Below the pieces are notes generated by a model, which did not search any database, was not told the DNA's origin, and saw only the letters and a list, made by a program, of their open reading frames with translations. DNA of 64,000 bases from Sphingomonas sp. PP-CE-3G-477 (GTDB lineage: Bacteria; Pseudomonadota; Alphaproteobacteria; Sphingomonadales; Sphingomonadaceae), in assembly GCF_003050745.1 (NCBI RefSeq), contig NZ_QAOF01000002.1, positions 248,001 through 312,000 of the forward strand. The letters run 5' to 3'. Made by a program: the position numbers and the translations under genes. How positions within the stretch are numbered: the stretch's first letter is position 1; each line of letters begins with the position of its first letter. Shown one piece after another: positions 16,656 through 25,343 of the stretch.

Positions 16656-17677
16656 TTAGGATGCGACGAGCTTCGCGGCTTTGCGGTTGTCCTCGGCGTA
16701 GGTGCGGGCAGCCTCAACGATCTCGCGCGAGACCTGATGGTTGAACCGGCCCTTCAGCTGCATCACGCGCCCGTCGCGGATCTCGAGCGTTGCCACCCGC
16801 TGCTCGTCGCGCCGGATCGAGACGATGTTCGCCAGCCCGTTCACGACCGCCTGGACGTAGCTGGCAACGCAGTGGTGCATCGCCTTGCCCTCCGCATGGA
16901 TTGCGTCGGCGTGCGCAGCGCCACGAACTCCAGGCCGTAGAGCACGGTGTGATCGGGATGCGTGCCGAGGTCGACCACCTGATCCGCCATCACCCCGAAC
17001 CTTGCCTTCGCATCGCCAGCGGAAAGGCGGTCGTGCCAGTCGTCCGCTGCGGCGATCGCGCGCGGCCATTCCCATGCGAGGTTCAGCGGCAGGTCGCCAC
17101 GGCCGATGAAGTCCGTGATCGTGCCGACGTCGCTCTTACGGACCTTGTGCTTCGCCAGCTGCACTACGGCCCACTCGATGTAGATGTCGGTCCACCGGAC
17201 GTGGCTGCATATCCGCCGCCACTCGCCGACCGCCGATAACCAGCGCCGCTGGTCCGCGATGCTGTTCGGGATCGCCTGGCTGACCACCGACGGCGGCAGT
17301 GTAGCAAGCAACCGCACGACGCCGAGATCCTCCGGGGCCAGCGCTTTGCCCTTCAGCTTCCGCAGCGGCATCGTCAGTCCATAGGACTTCATGATCTCCT
17401 TGAGGCGGACGCCCTGCCGGCAGTGGTAAGCGAGGCGATGCGCGGCATAGGCCCGATCGCCGCCGGCGAGCTTGCGCTTGCGATCCTCGGGCAGAATGAA
17501 CAGGACCAGCGCGGGAGCCTGCTCGATGTAATCGATCGCCCGTTCGTGCACGGTGGCCGCGAACTTCGCTGACCGCCACATGGTGTCCGTCTTGAACAGC
17601 TTCACGACGTGCTCGCATGCCGCAGCGTAGCCGATCGGGTCCTCAATCTGCGGAAGCTTGTCGCTCATCTCGATCAT
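16656..17677 (-). pseudogene. PcfJ-like protein, disrupted by a frameshift
   Basis: The first part (from MIEMSDKLP, ATG ending at 17677) and the second part (ending EDNRKAAKLVAS) lie in different frames. The intact protein would read LEFVALRT and continue as DAIHAEGKAMHHCVASYV. The two frames exchange near 16905-16925, consistent with a one- or two-base indel in GCGCACGCCGACGC. The C-terminal AMHHCVASY block with the following QLKGRFN is typical of PcfJ-like proteins of mobile elements, whose role is unclear. A GTG at 17686 is a possible alternative start, but the ATGA overlap with the upstream ORF favours 17677. Either the gene is dead, or there is programmed frameshifting or a sequencing error. 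Confidence 0.7.
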
Positions 17678-17814
17678 GCGACGCACCCCTGCGCACGCGG
17701 GGGTATCCTTGGGGGTATAATGCCCGCCGCCGAACGCGCCACAAGGGCGTCAGTTCGATAGGTGCCGGGACGGCGCAAACGAGCGCTCGCCAAGGCGCAT
17801 AGGTTCTCGGTCAT
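17674..17814 (-). CDS. Small ORF (46 aa) coupled between two element genes
   Basis: 46 residues, MTENLCALASARLRRPGTYR at the start. Its ATG overlaps the stop of the 117-aa gene (ATGA), and its own TGA overlaps the ATG of the PcfJ-like gene in the same way. This double coupling is the main argument that it is translated, perhaps only to carry ribosomes across. The sequence is basic with a Pro-rich tail (IIPPRIPPRA) and matches nothing I know. Confidence 0.35.
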   Translation of the reverse strand: MTENLCALASARLRRPGTYRTDALVARSAAGIIPPRIPPRAQGCVA

Positions 17815-18164
17815 GCCGGCTCACCGTCAACGTCGTCGTCCAGCAGGTCATGCTCCTCAAGGGCATCGCGGCGCCCATCCTGATAGGCTTCGCGCTCACG
17901 CTCTGCTCGCGCTTCGCAGATCTCGCCGACCATCGTCTCCACCGCATAGTACGGCTTTGAGATGCGGCCGTTGGTGGCTTCATCAAGCACGACACCGAAG
18001 CGGTATTCCATGTCGACCAGCACGCCGGCGTTGTGCTGCGCGTAGTAGAACCGGGCCAGCCACAAGGCGGCGGGCGAGTTGCGCAGTCGGTGCCCGGCTA
18101 TCCCGATTGCGCTCCTGAACGGGTGCCGGGAATTAACTGGAATGAGGCTCTGACGGTTTTCCAT
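17811..18164 (-). CDS. Element-encoded hypothetical protein
   Basis: 117 residues. The middle (WLARFYYAQHNAGVLVDMEYRFGV, then VLDEATNGRI) looks folded; the C-terminal third is an acidic helix (EICEARAEREREAYQDGRRD). It is the first gene of the right-hand minus-strand group and lies about 75 bp inside the right repeat. No family recognised and no function proposed. Confidence 0.5.
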   Translation of the reverse strand: MENRQSLIPVNSRHPFRSAIGIAGHRLRNSPAALWLARFYYAQHNAGVLVDMEYRFGVVLDEATNGRISKPYYAVETMVGEICEARAEREREAYQDGRRDALEEHDLLDDDVDGEPA

Positions 18165-18239
18165 TTCACACCCTTTCTCTCGGTGGAAACAGCGGAGGTT
18201 TTCCGGTATTCTCGCGTCAGAAGCGCAGAGGTCTGCCGT

Positions 18240-18262
18240 GTCGGGTTAATTTACAATTAACC
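18240..18262. repeat. Right attachment-site repeat (attR), also a CtrA-box-like sequence
   Basis: GTCGGGTTAATTTACAA is repeated from the left end and followed by TTAACC. The site has a perfect 7-bp palindrome (GGTTAAT/ATTAACC). At 18246-18261 it reads TTAA-N7-TTAAC, which equals the Caulobacter CtrA binding consensus. It lies about 65 bp upstream of the plus-strand ORF at 18326, so it could be that gene's control site as well as the integration site. Confidence 0.7.
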
Positions 18263-18325
18263 ATTCTACGTGACACGGAAAACGCCGGTTTCCGCCGTTG
18301 GTACGCATCTTGCTGCGCAACGGGA

Positions 18326-18544
18326 ATGTGGAATCGATTTGCTCGCCTCTTCATCATCAAGACGAAGTTCGAGGCCTTTCTCGTGATTTACGGCCTCGGT
18401 CTCGGCGCGGTCGAACGCGGCCGCCGTTATCTTGATCTCTATCCGGGATATGGCGGCTGGCTGTTGTTCGCGGCATGTCCGGTTGCCGTCTTCATGGCCG
18501 GCGGGCGGATCATCGACTCGCTCGATCACACCCGCAACGGCTAG
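18326..18544 (+). CDS. Small conserved-type membrane protein
   Basis: 72 residues. Two hydrophobic stretches (AFLVIYGLGLGAVERG and GWLLFAACPVAVFMAGG) are separated by a Tyr/Gly-rich turn (YLDLYPGYGG), consistent with a two-pass inner-membrane protein. The codon use is like the chromosome, so it belongs to the host side of the right repeat. It converges with the Crp/Fnr gene 8 bp away. No function known. Confidence 0.6.
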   Translation: MWNRFARLFIIKTKFEAFLVIYGLGLGAVERGRRYLDLYPGYGGWLLFAACPVAVFMAGGRIIDSLDHTRNG

Positions 18545-18552
18545 CTCGCACA

Positions 18553-19290
18553 CTAGTTCTTCTGCTGCGCCAGATGCAGATACCGGCTCGAGAAGTCGGC
18601 CAGTTCGCGCAGCGCATCCCATTGCGGAAACCCGATGCGGCGGCGGTTACGGCTGATCAACCCGTCGGCTTCCAGCGACTTGATCGTCCGGTTGACGTGA
18701 ACCGCCGTCAGACCGAGCGCGTCACCGAGCTGTTCCTGGCTCATCGGCAATTCATAGCCGTGCTCCCCCGTGAGCCCCTGCATGTCGAGCCTGATGGCGA
18801 ATTCGCAGAGGAAGTGCGCAAGCCGTGACCGTGCATCGCGCCGACCGATATTGAGGATCCATTCGCGAAAGATCGAACCCTCGACCAGCGTATTCACGAA
18901 GATCGCGTTGCCGATCGAGGCGCGTTCGCGGGCAAGCTCACGCAGCGCGGTGCGTGGGATCGTCGCCACTTCCGCGCGCGTCAGGGTCTGAACATTATGA
19001 TCGGCAACATCGAGAAACAGATGCTGGAAATCCAGCGCTTCGCCCGGAATATGGAGCGACACGATCTGTCGCATTCCTGCTCCGGTCAGCTTCTGGCGAT
19101 AAGCGAACCCTGACAACAGTACCGCGCATTGTTCGGGCGCATCTCCCTCTCGTACCAGATACGAAGAAGGCTCGAATGTTTTCAACGTGTAGGGAAGCGC
19201 GAACAATGCGGCGCGGTCGTCAGCGTCCAGAACGGCATGCGTTTCCAGCTTTCGGACCATCAGCGCCAAGGGGCTCGGCAAGCCGGCCAT
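18553..19290 (-). CDS. Crp/Fnr family transcriptional regulator
   Basis: 245 residues. An N-terminal cyclic-nucleotide-binding-like beta barrel (about residues 20-130) is followed by a long dimerisation helix and a winged helix (MSQEQLGDALGLTAVHVNRTIKSLEADGLI, about 185-215). There is no Fnr-type N-terminal Cys cluster, so it is unlikely to carry an iron-sulfur centre. I chose the ATG ending at 19290 (MAGLPSPL); a longer version is open upstream but lacks regulator-like sequence. The ligand and targets are unknown; many sphingomonads have several such regulators. Confidence 0.85.
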   Translation of the reverse strand: MAGLPSPLALMVRKLETHAVLDADDRAALFALPYTLKTFEPSSYLVREGDAPEQCAVLLSGFAYRQKLTGAGMRQIVSLHIPGEALDFQHLFLDVADHNVQTLTRAEVATIPRTALRELARERASIGNAIFVNTLVEGSIFREWILNIGRRDARSRLAHFLCEFAIRLDMQGLTGEHGYELPMSQEQLGDALGLTAVHVNRTIKSLEADGLISRNRRRIGFPQWDALRELADFSSRYLHLAQQKN

Positions 19291-19729
19291 TAGTGTTCTC
19301 CCGCGATTATCGGGGCGGGAGCACATGCATCTCTCGGCCGTCAGTGCCCAAAATATCGCCTGACGATAAATCGTTTTAACATACCCGTGGTGGTTTTGTT
19401 TCAATATTTGTTGCGAGAAGCCAACGAAACTCAATTAATTTCGTTCGTTCGGCAAATATAGGGGAATTAAGACGATCGCAGGGCTCTGAAAGCAGCAAAC
19501 GCCCGGCTAACTGTTTAGGTAGATTATACGAGTCCAACGAACAAATGTTCTATCTAAGTCGCGATGTACTCTTTATTTCTGGCTTCCGCGCACGAGTTTC
19601 AGTTCTCTACGCATCCTCCTCAACCACGGAGTTGGGGCATGGCGTTCGCGCGCAAGACCCTTCACGCCCGATGGCCTGGCTCGCTGGTCCGGTGGAAAAT
19701 CGCGCTGCGGCCCGTCCTGGCCGGTAACG
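19291..19729. other. AT-rich intergenic region, no convincing gene
   Basis: This 440-bp stretch is AT-richer than its surroundings, with runs such as ATTAATTTCG and TATAGGGGAATTAAG. It probably holds the promoter of the Crp/Fnr gene. A 60-codon plus-strand frame at 19545 has no ribosome site or recognisable content and was not called. Confidence 0.4.
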
Positions 19730-19966
19730 TCAAATAGACAGAGGCGTAAGGTCTGTTTGCAGTGGAGATGCGCTCGTGTCGGAAGCCGAGACGGAGTTCG
19801 CCCCGCCATCGAGCTCTGTCAGCGCCGCATGAAGGCAATCGATACAGTCGCTTAGCTTGGCACCAAGCATGGCATTGTCGCCTTCATCGGCAATCCGCAA
19901 CGCCTCTTCGATCAGAAACGCCATGGATTTCAACCGTGCGATCGTCTGCGCTTCGCTATGCATCAC
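19730..19966 (-). CDS. Small hypothetical helical protein
   Basis: 78 residues, mostly one amphipathic region (IARLKSMAFLIEEALRIADE, then LGAKLSDCIDCLHAALTEL) with a disordered Ser/Thr-rich tail. The pattern is that of a short helical-hairpin protein, and codon use is normal for the chromosome. I do not recognise a family. It lies about 100 bp downstream of cobU on the same strand but shows no link to cobalamin synthesis. Confidence 0.5.
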   Translation of the reverse strand: MMHSEAQTIARLKSMAFLIEEALRIADEGDNAMLGAKLSDCIDCLHAALTELDGGANSVSASDTSASPLQTDLTPLSI

Positions 19967-20065
19967 GCCCCCGTTTTCTGCGGTGTCATCCTATGCTCGC
20001 CTACTACACAAAAGCCAACTGGAACGGATGGGAAACGATCGTTCGCGTCCTTCCGGCCGGCGGTA

Positions 20066-20623
20066 TCACTCCGAGGGCGTTCCCTTCCAGCGCTGTGCGA
20101 GACCCGCCATGACCATATCGACGGAGTCGACTTGAGCGGCGATGCGCTGATGCAGCAGCCCTGCCGCGTCGCGAAAGCGGCGGGCCAGCGCGTTGTCGGG
20201 GACGATCCCCTGCCCGACTTCGTTCGAGACGAGAATGACGCGCCCCTCCAACCCGGCGATGGTCTTCGCCAGATCATCCGTTCGTGCCGCGATCGCCTCG
20301 TCTGCGAGCAGCAGGTTCGACACCCACAGCGTCAGGCAGTCGACGAGCATGACCACGTCGCCACTGTCCTCCGTCGCCAGCGTCGTGGCGAGGGCGATCG
20401 GTGCCTCGACCGTCCGCCAGCGCGCGTCGCGATCCGCGCGATGCCGGGTGATCCGATCCTCCATTTCGCCATCGAACGCCTGCGCGGTCGCGACATAGAC
20501 GAGCCGCGCGCCGGCCTGATCCGCCGCCGCTTCTGCCACCGCCTGCGCATGACGGCTCTTGCCGGACCGCGCGCCCCCCAGCACGAACAGGCTTTTCCCG
20601 AACGGGGCCCCAACCGATTGCAT
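20066..20623 (-). CDS. cobU: Adenosylcobinamide kinase/adenosylcobinamide-phosphate guanylyltransferase
   Basis: 185 residues. This bifunctional enzyme (CobU in Salmonella, CobP in Pseudomonas) phosphorylates adenosylcobinamide and then adds GMP, activating the lower-loop position for assembly. The P-loop GGARSGKS is at residues 16-23; VYVATAQAFD, the His-Arg-x-x-Arg segment (ITRHRADRDARW), VDCLTLWVSNLL and SNEVGQGIVP are all family blocks. It is divergent from cobD, with about 90 bp between the starts. Confidence 0.92.
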   Translation of the reverse strand: MQSVGAPFGKSLFVLGGARSGKSRHAQAVAEAAADQAGARLVYVATAQAFDGEMEDRITRHRADRDARWRTVEAPIALATTLATEDSGDVVMLVDCLTLWVSNLLLADEAIAARTDDLAKTIAGLEGRVILVSNEVGQGIVPDNALARRFRDAAGLLHQRIAAQVDSVDMVMAGLAQRWKGTPSE

Positions 20624-20715
20624 CCCGCCATCTCCTTCGTGCTTGCGGCTCGCGACCGGAATGACGATGACGCTTGCAAGATCAAGCGAAAGCGCCCGAT
20701 CGAGTGAAAGACCCT

Positions 20716-21690
20716 ATGAACGCGCTGCGCATCCACGGCGGACGGATCGATATCGCCGCCGCTCTCTATCCCGACGCGCCGCGCCCCTGGCTCGACCTGT
20801 CGACCGGGATCAATCCGTGCGCCTGGACCGTCGCCCCCCTGCCCGCGGTCGATCTTCATAGCCTGCCCTCGCCCGCCGACCTGCAGACGCTGGAAGCGAC
20901 CGCTGCCGCACTGTTCGGCACGAGCGCAGACCGCGTCGTTGCGTTGCCCGGCAGCGAGGTTGGTTTGCGGCTGCTGTCCCAGCTGGACCTGCCCACGCCC
21001 GTCCGGTTCGTCACGCCGAGCTACGCCACGCATGCCGATGCCATCCCCGGCGCGACGCCGATCTCCCGCGCCGGAATCGATACGATCGACGATGGTACGC
21101 TGTTGCTGGCCAACCCCAACAATCCGGACGGCCTGCTCGACGCGCCCGATCGGCTGGTGGCAGTTGCGCGCAAGGGCGTTTGGCTGGTGGTAGACGAAGC
21201 CTTTGCGGACGTTGCGCCGGATACGAGCATCGTTCCCCTGCTTTCGCGCGACGATCGCGCCATCGTGTTCCGGTCTTTCGGTAAGTTCTTCGGCCTGCCG
21301 GGCATCAGGTTGGGGTTCATGATCGCGCCACCGTTGCAGGCGGCCCAGATGCACCGGCAGTTGGGAAGCTGGCCGGTATCCGCGCATGCCGTCGCCTATG
21401 GTATCGCCGCGTACCGCGACACCGACTGGATCGCGCAGGCCCGCAGGTCGATCCTGGACCGTGCTGCGCGGCTCGATGCCTTGCTGTCCGATCACGGTCT
21501 ACGGGCCAGCGGTGGTTGCGCGCTGTTTCGCCTGATCGACACCGACGATGCAGAGGCGCTGTTCGTGCGGCTCGCACGCGCAGGCATCCTCACGCGAACC
21601 TTCGACCATTCGCCGCGCTGGCTCCGGATGGGCGTGCCGGGGGACGAAGCAGCGTTCGAGCGGCTGGGCCGAGCGCTTTCGCATGGCTGA
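20716..21690 (+). CDS. cobD: Threonine-phosphate decarboxylase / cobalamin aminotransferase-like protein
   Basis: 324 residues, a fold-type I PLP enzyme. The Salmonella CobD (CobC in Pseudomonas) makes aminopropanol phosphate, the linker of cobalamin's nucleotide loop. The N-terminal HGGRIDIAAALYPDAP and DLSTGINP, the LANPNNPDG block, VDEAFADV and the PLP-lysine segment SFGKFFGLPGIRLGF fit. I chose the ATG at 20716, which matches the usual MNALRIHGG-like beginning. It overlaps cbiB by 8 nt. Confidence 0.9.
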   Translation: MNALRIHGGRIDIAAALYPDAPRPWLDLSTGINPCAWTVAPLPAVDLHSLPSPADLQTLEATAAALFGTSADRVVALPGSEVGLRLLSQLDLPTPVRFVTPSYATHADAIPGATPISRAGIDTIDDGTLLLANPNNPDGLLDAPDRLVAVARKGVWLVVDEAFADVAPDTSIVPLLSRDDRAIVFRSFGKFFGLPGIRLGFMIAPPLQAAQMHRQLGSWPVSAHAVAYGIAAYRDTDWIAQARRSILDRAARLDALLSDHGLRASGGCALFRLIDTDDAEALFVRLARAGILTRTFDHSPRWLRMGVPGDEAAFERLGRALSHG

Positions 21691-22621
21691 ACCCGTCGCA
21701 GCGCTTGCGATCATCGTCGACATTGCAATCGGCTGGCCTGCGGCGCTCTATGCCAAGGTCGGACACCCGGTCGGCGGGTTCGCACGGTTGATCGGCTGGG
21801 CCGAAACGCGCTGGAACCGTCCCGTTTCATCAAGTGCGACCCGCCGTGCTGCCGGCGTCCTGACGATCGCGTTGGTCATCACAGTGGCGGCAGGTGGCGC
21901 GTGGCTGGCCGCCGAGCTTGCCCGGATCGCGTTCGGCCACGCCGCATGGATAGCCATCGGCCTGATGGCCGCCCCCGGCCTCGCGATCCGTAGCCTCCAC
22001 GACCACGTCGTGCCGATCGCCCGCGCCTTGCAAGGTGGCGATCTCGAAACGGCGCGCGCGCGCGTCGCAATGATCGTCGGACGGGACGTCGCGACGCTCG
22101 ACGAAGCCGGCGTCGCCCGCGCTGCAATCGAGAGCCTCGCTGAGAGCGTCTGCGATGGCGTGGTCGCACCGCTGTTTTGGCTGTTGGTCGCCGGCCTGCC
22201 CGGACTCTGGGCATACAAAGCGATCAATACCGCCGACAGCCTGATCGGGCACCGCGAAGAGCGCTGGCGTGCGTTCGGTTGGGCGGCGGCACGCACCGAC
22301 GATATCGCCAATCTGATCCCTGCGCGGATCAGCGGCGCGCTGCTCTGCATCGCCGGCGGTGGCGGCTGGCGAACGATGCTGCGGGACGCCGGGAAGCATG
22401 CCTCGCCCAATGCCGGCTGGCCCGAGGCAGCGATGGCCGGCGCGCTCGATCTGCGCCTGGCTGGGCCGATCGCCTATGATGGCCTCGTCGCCGACAAGCC
22501 CTATATCGGCGACGGCCGCGTCGACGTATCGGTGGCGGACCTCACCGACGCGCTCGCCATCTATCGCCGAGCCTGTATCCTTCTCCTCGTTATCGCCGGA
22601 GCGATCGCATGGCTGCTCTGA
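21683..22621 (+). CDS. cbiB: Adenosylcobinamide-phosphate synthase
   Basis: 312 residues, an inner-membrane protein (CbiB, or CobD in Pseudomonas). It joins aminopropanol phosphate, made by the upstream gene product, to adenosylcobyric acid. Several hydrophobic helices are present along with [31 protein letters not shown] blocks and the [22 protein letters not shown] region typical of the family. The ATG at 21683 lies within the end of cobD, and its stop overlaps the start of cobQ by 13 nt, showing tight coupling. Confidence 0.92.
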   Translation: MAEPVAALAIIVDIAIGWPAALYAKVGHPVGGFARLIGWAETRWNRPVSSSATRRAAGVLTIALVITVAAGGAWLAAELARIAFGHAAWIAIGLMAAPGLAIRSLHDHVVPIARALQGGDLETARARVAMIVGRDVATLDEAGVARAAIESLAESVCDGVVAPLFWLLVAGLPGLWAYKAINTADSLIGHREERWRAFGWAAARTDDIANLIPARISGALLCIAGGGGWRTMLRDAGKHASPNAGWPEAAMAGALDLRLAGPIAYDGLVADKPYIGDGRVDVSVADLTDALAIYRRACILLLVIAGAIAWLL

Positions 22622-24081
22622 TGCTGCAGGGAACCGGCTCGGACGTCGGCAAGTCGGTACTGGTCGCGGGACTCTGTCGTGCGTTCGCCAATCGCGGGCT
22701 GTCCGTCCGCCCGTTCAAGCCGCAGAACATGTCGAACAACGCGGCCGTCACCCTCGATGGCGGCGAGATCGGCCGGGCGCAGGCGACCCAGGCGATCGCC
22801 TGCCGGGTCGAGCCCAGCGTCGACATGAACCCGGTCCTGCTCAAGCCGCAGGGCGACCGCACCTCACAACTGATCGTCCGCGGGCAGGTCCGGGGCACGC
22901 TTGCCGCCGCACGCTGGCGCGAGGGGCGCGCCGGGTTGCTGGTCGACGTCCTCGACAGCTTCGAACGCCTGTCGGCAAGCTGCGACCTGGTCGTCGTCGA
23001 GGGCGCGGGCAGCCCCGCCGAGATCAACCTGCGCGACGGCGATATCGCCAATATGGGTTTCGCGCGCGCCGCCGACGTCCCCGTCATCCTGGTCGGCGAC
23101 ATCGATCGCGGCGGCGTGATCGCGTCGCTGGTCGGTACGCGCGCGGTGATCGATCCAGCCGACGCGGCGATGATCCACGGCTTCCTCATCAACAAGTTCC
23201 GCGGCGATCCTGCGCTCTTCGACGATGGCTACCGCGCGATCGAGGCACGCAGCGGGTGGCGCGGCTACGGCGTCGTGCCGTGGCTCGCCGACGCCGGCCG
23301 GTTGCCGAGCGAGGATGCAGTAATCCTCGAACGGCCCAGTGCGTCAGCCGCACGCCGGGTGACGGTCGCCTGCCCGATCACGCCGCGGATCGCCAATTTC
23401 GACGATCTCGATCCGCTCCGGCTCGAACCCGGCGTATCGCTGGTGATGATACCGCCCGGCACCGCGATCCCCGATGTCGACATGATCATCCTCGCCGGAT
23501 CGAAGGCGACGATCCCCGATCTCGCCTTCGTGCGGGCGCAAGGCTGGGACATCGACATCCGCGCGCATCATCGACGCGGCAAGCCCGTGCTCGGGCTCTG
23601 CGGCGGCTATCAGATGCTCGGACGCAGCATCGCCGACCCGCACGGGATCGAGGGCCCGGCTAGCACCGTCGATGGGCTCGGATTACTCGACATCGACACG
23701 ATCCTGACCGCGACGAAGACGCTCGAACGCGTCGAGGGCATCGCGGGCGGTGCACGGTTCGCAGGCTATGAGATGCACATGGGCGAAACCCACGGCACCG
23801 GCTTGGCCCAGCCCGTTGGCCATCGCGCGGACGGCAGTCCGGAAGGTGCGATCAGCGCGGACGGTCTCATCGCCGGCAGCTACGTCCACGGCCTGCTGGC
23901 GCTCGCCGAGCAGCGCGCGGTCTGGCTCGCGCGGATCGGCGTCGATGCGGTCGGGCCCGATCATGGCGCCTCGGTCGACGCGGCGCTCGACGCGATCGCG
24001 GCAACGCTCGAACGCCACCTCGATCTCGACGCGATGCTGGCGCTAGCGCAACGTGCCGGTCATGACGCCACCAACGGCTAG
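22609..24081 (+). CDS. cobQ: Cobyric acid synthase (glutamine-hydrolysing)
   Basis: 490 residues. CobQ amidates four side chains of adenosylcobyrinic acid a,c-diamide with glutamine. The N-terminal P-loop (GTGSDVGKS), [10 protein letters not shown], the DRTSQL block and the glutamine amidotransferase domain with nucleophile Cys in [11 protein letters not shown] (near residue 330) are present, and the final His/Glu region (GSYVHGLL) is intact. It is last in the plus-strand arm and converges on cobS, overlapping it by 39 nt on opposite strands. Confidence 0.93.
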   Translation: MAALMLQGTGSDVGKSVLVAGLCRAFANRGLSVRPFKPQNMSNNAAVTLDGGEIGRAQATQAIACRVEPSVDMNPVLLKPQGDRTSQLIVRGQVRGTLAAARWREGRAGLLVDVLDSFERLSASCDLVVVEGAGSPAEINLRDGDIANMGFARAADVPVILVGDIDRGGVIASLVGTRAVIDPADAAMIHGFLINKFRGDPALFDDGYRAIEARSGWRGYGVVPWLADAGRLPSEDAVILERPSASAARRVTVACPITPRIANFDDLDPLRLEPGVSLVMIPPGTAIPDVDMIILAGSKATIPDLAFVRAQGWDIDIRAHHRRGKPVLGLCGGYQMLGRSIADPHGIEGPASTVDGLGLLDIDTILTATKTLERVEGIAGGARFAGYEMHMGETHGTGLAQPVGHRADGSPEGAISADGLIAGSYVHGLLALAEQRAVWLARIGVDAVGPDHGASVDAALDAIAATLERHLDLDAMLALAQRAGHDATNG

Positions 24082-24774
24082 CGCGAGCAGCACCCCGGTC
24101 TCGACGATCTCGATCCCGGCACCATAGGCATCGCCGGTCACGCCGCCGAGCGTCCGCCGCAACCACGCCGCGACGCCGAGCAACAGGAACGGAACGATCA
24201 CCAGCGCCGGAGCCATCACCGCCGCCAACGCCAGCACTAGTCCCCAGCCAATGAGGTCCTGCCGCCGCACCGCACCCGCGATCGCCGCCCCCAGGCCGCC
24301 CGCCCGGATCGGCGGCAACATCCTGGCCCAGGCGAGCGGCCCCATTCGCGCCGCACACGGCACGAGGATGACGACCCACCAGCCTGCCATCCCGACCGCA
24401 TGCAGCAGCACCAGCTTGGCGATCATCTGGCTGACGATCGCGACGACGCCGAAGCTGCCGATATGCGGATCCGCCATCACGGCGAGCAACCGCGTCCGAT
24501 CGCCGTGCGCCGCGCCCAAGCCATCGGCAAGGTCCGCGAGCCCATCGAGATGCAGTGCGCCGGTGATCGCGACCCACGTCAGCAGCGCGGCGCAGGCGCC
24601 CGTCCACGGATCGATCAGCGCGCCAAGCCATCCGGCCACCGCGACCAGCACGCCGACCGCCAACCCGACGATCGGATAGAAGCGTATCGCCTCGGCAAAA
24701 CCGCTCGGCCCGACGGTCACGCGCGGCATCGGCAGGCGCGTCAGGAAACCGAACGCAATGATCAGCCGCCTCAT
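24043..24774 (-). CDS. cobS: Adenosylcobinamide-GDP ribazoletransferase (cobalamin synthase)
   Basis: 243 residues, an inner-membrane enzyme that joins adenosylcobinamide-GDP with alpha-ribazole to finish cobalamin. The conserved region [38 protein letters not shown] (about residues 73-110) carries the acidic metal-binding residues; several TM helices follow. The ATG ending at 24774 overlaps the cobC stop (ATGA). Its last 39 nt overlap cobQ antisense. Confidence 0.92.
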   Translation of the reverse strand: MRRLIIAFGFLTRLPMPRVTVGPSGFAEAIRFYPIVGLAVGVLVAVAGWLGALIDPWTGACAALLTWVAITGALHLDGLADLADGLGAAHGDRTRLLAVMADPHIGSFGVVAIVSQMIAKLVLLHAVGMAGWWVVILVPCAARMGPLAWARMLPPIRAGGLGAAIAGAVRRQDLIGWGLVLALAAVMAPALVIVPFLLLGVAAWLRRTLGGVTGDAYGAGIEIVETGVLLALAVGGVMTGTLR

Positions 24775-25343
24775 GTCGCGAGCCCGACGATCTGGACGGT
24801 CCGCTCGTCTCCAGGCCAGACTCGCAGCGACACGAGCGACGCATAGGGCAGGTCGAACGCCCAGAGCTGCCGCCGATTGAACCCGCACAAATCCGCGAGC
24901 GCCGCCCGGATCGCGCCGCCATGCGTAACGATTAGCGTCGCCGTCGGGGGCACATCGGCCAGCGCATCGTGCACGCGGCCTTGGAGCGCAGACCAGCGTT
25001 CCCCGCCCGGTGGAGGCGCCACGTCCGGATCGTCATAAAACTGCGCCAACGCCGTTGGATCGACCTCCGCGGGCTCCAGTCCATCCCACGCCCCGAAATC
25101 GAGCTCGCGCCACCGCGGGTCGACATCGAACTCGATCGTCCGAGAGGCAGCGATCGCCCGCGCACAGTCGCCAGTCCGGGCGAGGTCCGACGTCACGATG
25201 CGGGCGACGTCGAGCGTCGCCGCCCGTGCCAGACAGGCGGCAATGCCCTGAACCGTCACCGATGCGTCGGTCCGTCCGAGCAGCAGCCCTTCTCGTGTCG
25301 GAGCGCCATGCCGCATCAGGTACAGCATGTGCGAGCCGGTCAC
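24771..25343 (-). CDS. cobC: Histidine phosphatase family protein, probable alpha-ribazole phosphatase
   Basis: 190 residues. The RHG catalytic motif (LYLMRHGAPT) is at the N-terminus, and the second His is in TLIVTHGGAIR. Placement between cobT and cobS supports the Salmonella-CobC role, removing phosphate from alpha-ribazole-5'-phosphate. The GTG ending at 25343 overlaps the cobT stop (GTGA) and is favoured by coupling; an ATG ending at 25328 is the alternative. Its own stop overlaps the cobS start. Confidence 0.85.
   Translation of the reverse strand: MTGSHMLYLMRHGAPTREGLLLGRTDASVTVQGIAACLARAATLDVARIVTSDLARTGDCARAIAASRTIEFDVDPRWRELDFGAWDGLEPAEVDPTALAQFYDDPDVAPPPGGERWSALQGRVHDALADVPPTATLIVTHGGAIRAALADLCGFNRRQLWAFDLPYASLVSLRVWPGDERTVQIVGLAT

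Larger units (their letters stand above)
10424..18262. mobile_element. Degraded integrated phage-like element (about 7.8 kb)
   Basis: The segment is bounded by a 23-nt direct repeat (one mismatch) at 10424-10446 and 18240-18262. A tyrosine-recombinase remnant lies just inside the left end. The content differs sharply from the flanks: many small Cys-rich or phage-type ORFs in ATGA-coupled series, a TnpB gene, a HIRAN protein, a frameshifted PcfJ-like gene, and an AT-rich two-gene cassette. No capsid, terminase or replication genes are present, so this is a remnant or a satellite-like element rather than a full prophage. It sits directly after astA. Confidence 0.8.

Noticed and set aside
10500..18164. 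Complete inducible prophage
   Set aside because: Capsid, tail, terminase, lysis and replication genes are absent, the integrase is truncated and one gene is frameshifted; only a remnant or satellite is supported.
19545..19727. 60-codon ORF in the AT-rich gap upstream of the Crp/Fnr gene
   Set aside because: No ribosome site, no recognisable content, and partial overlap with normal intergenic DNA; not supported as a gene.
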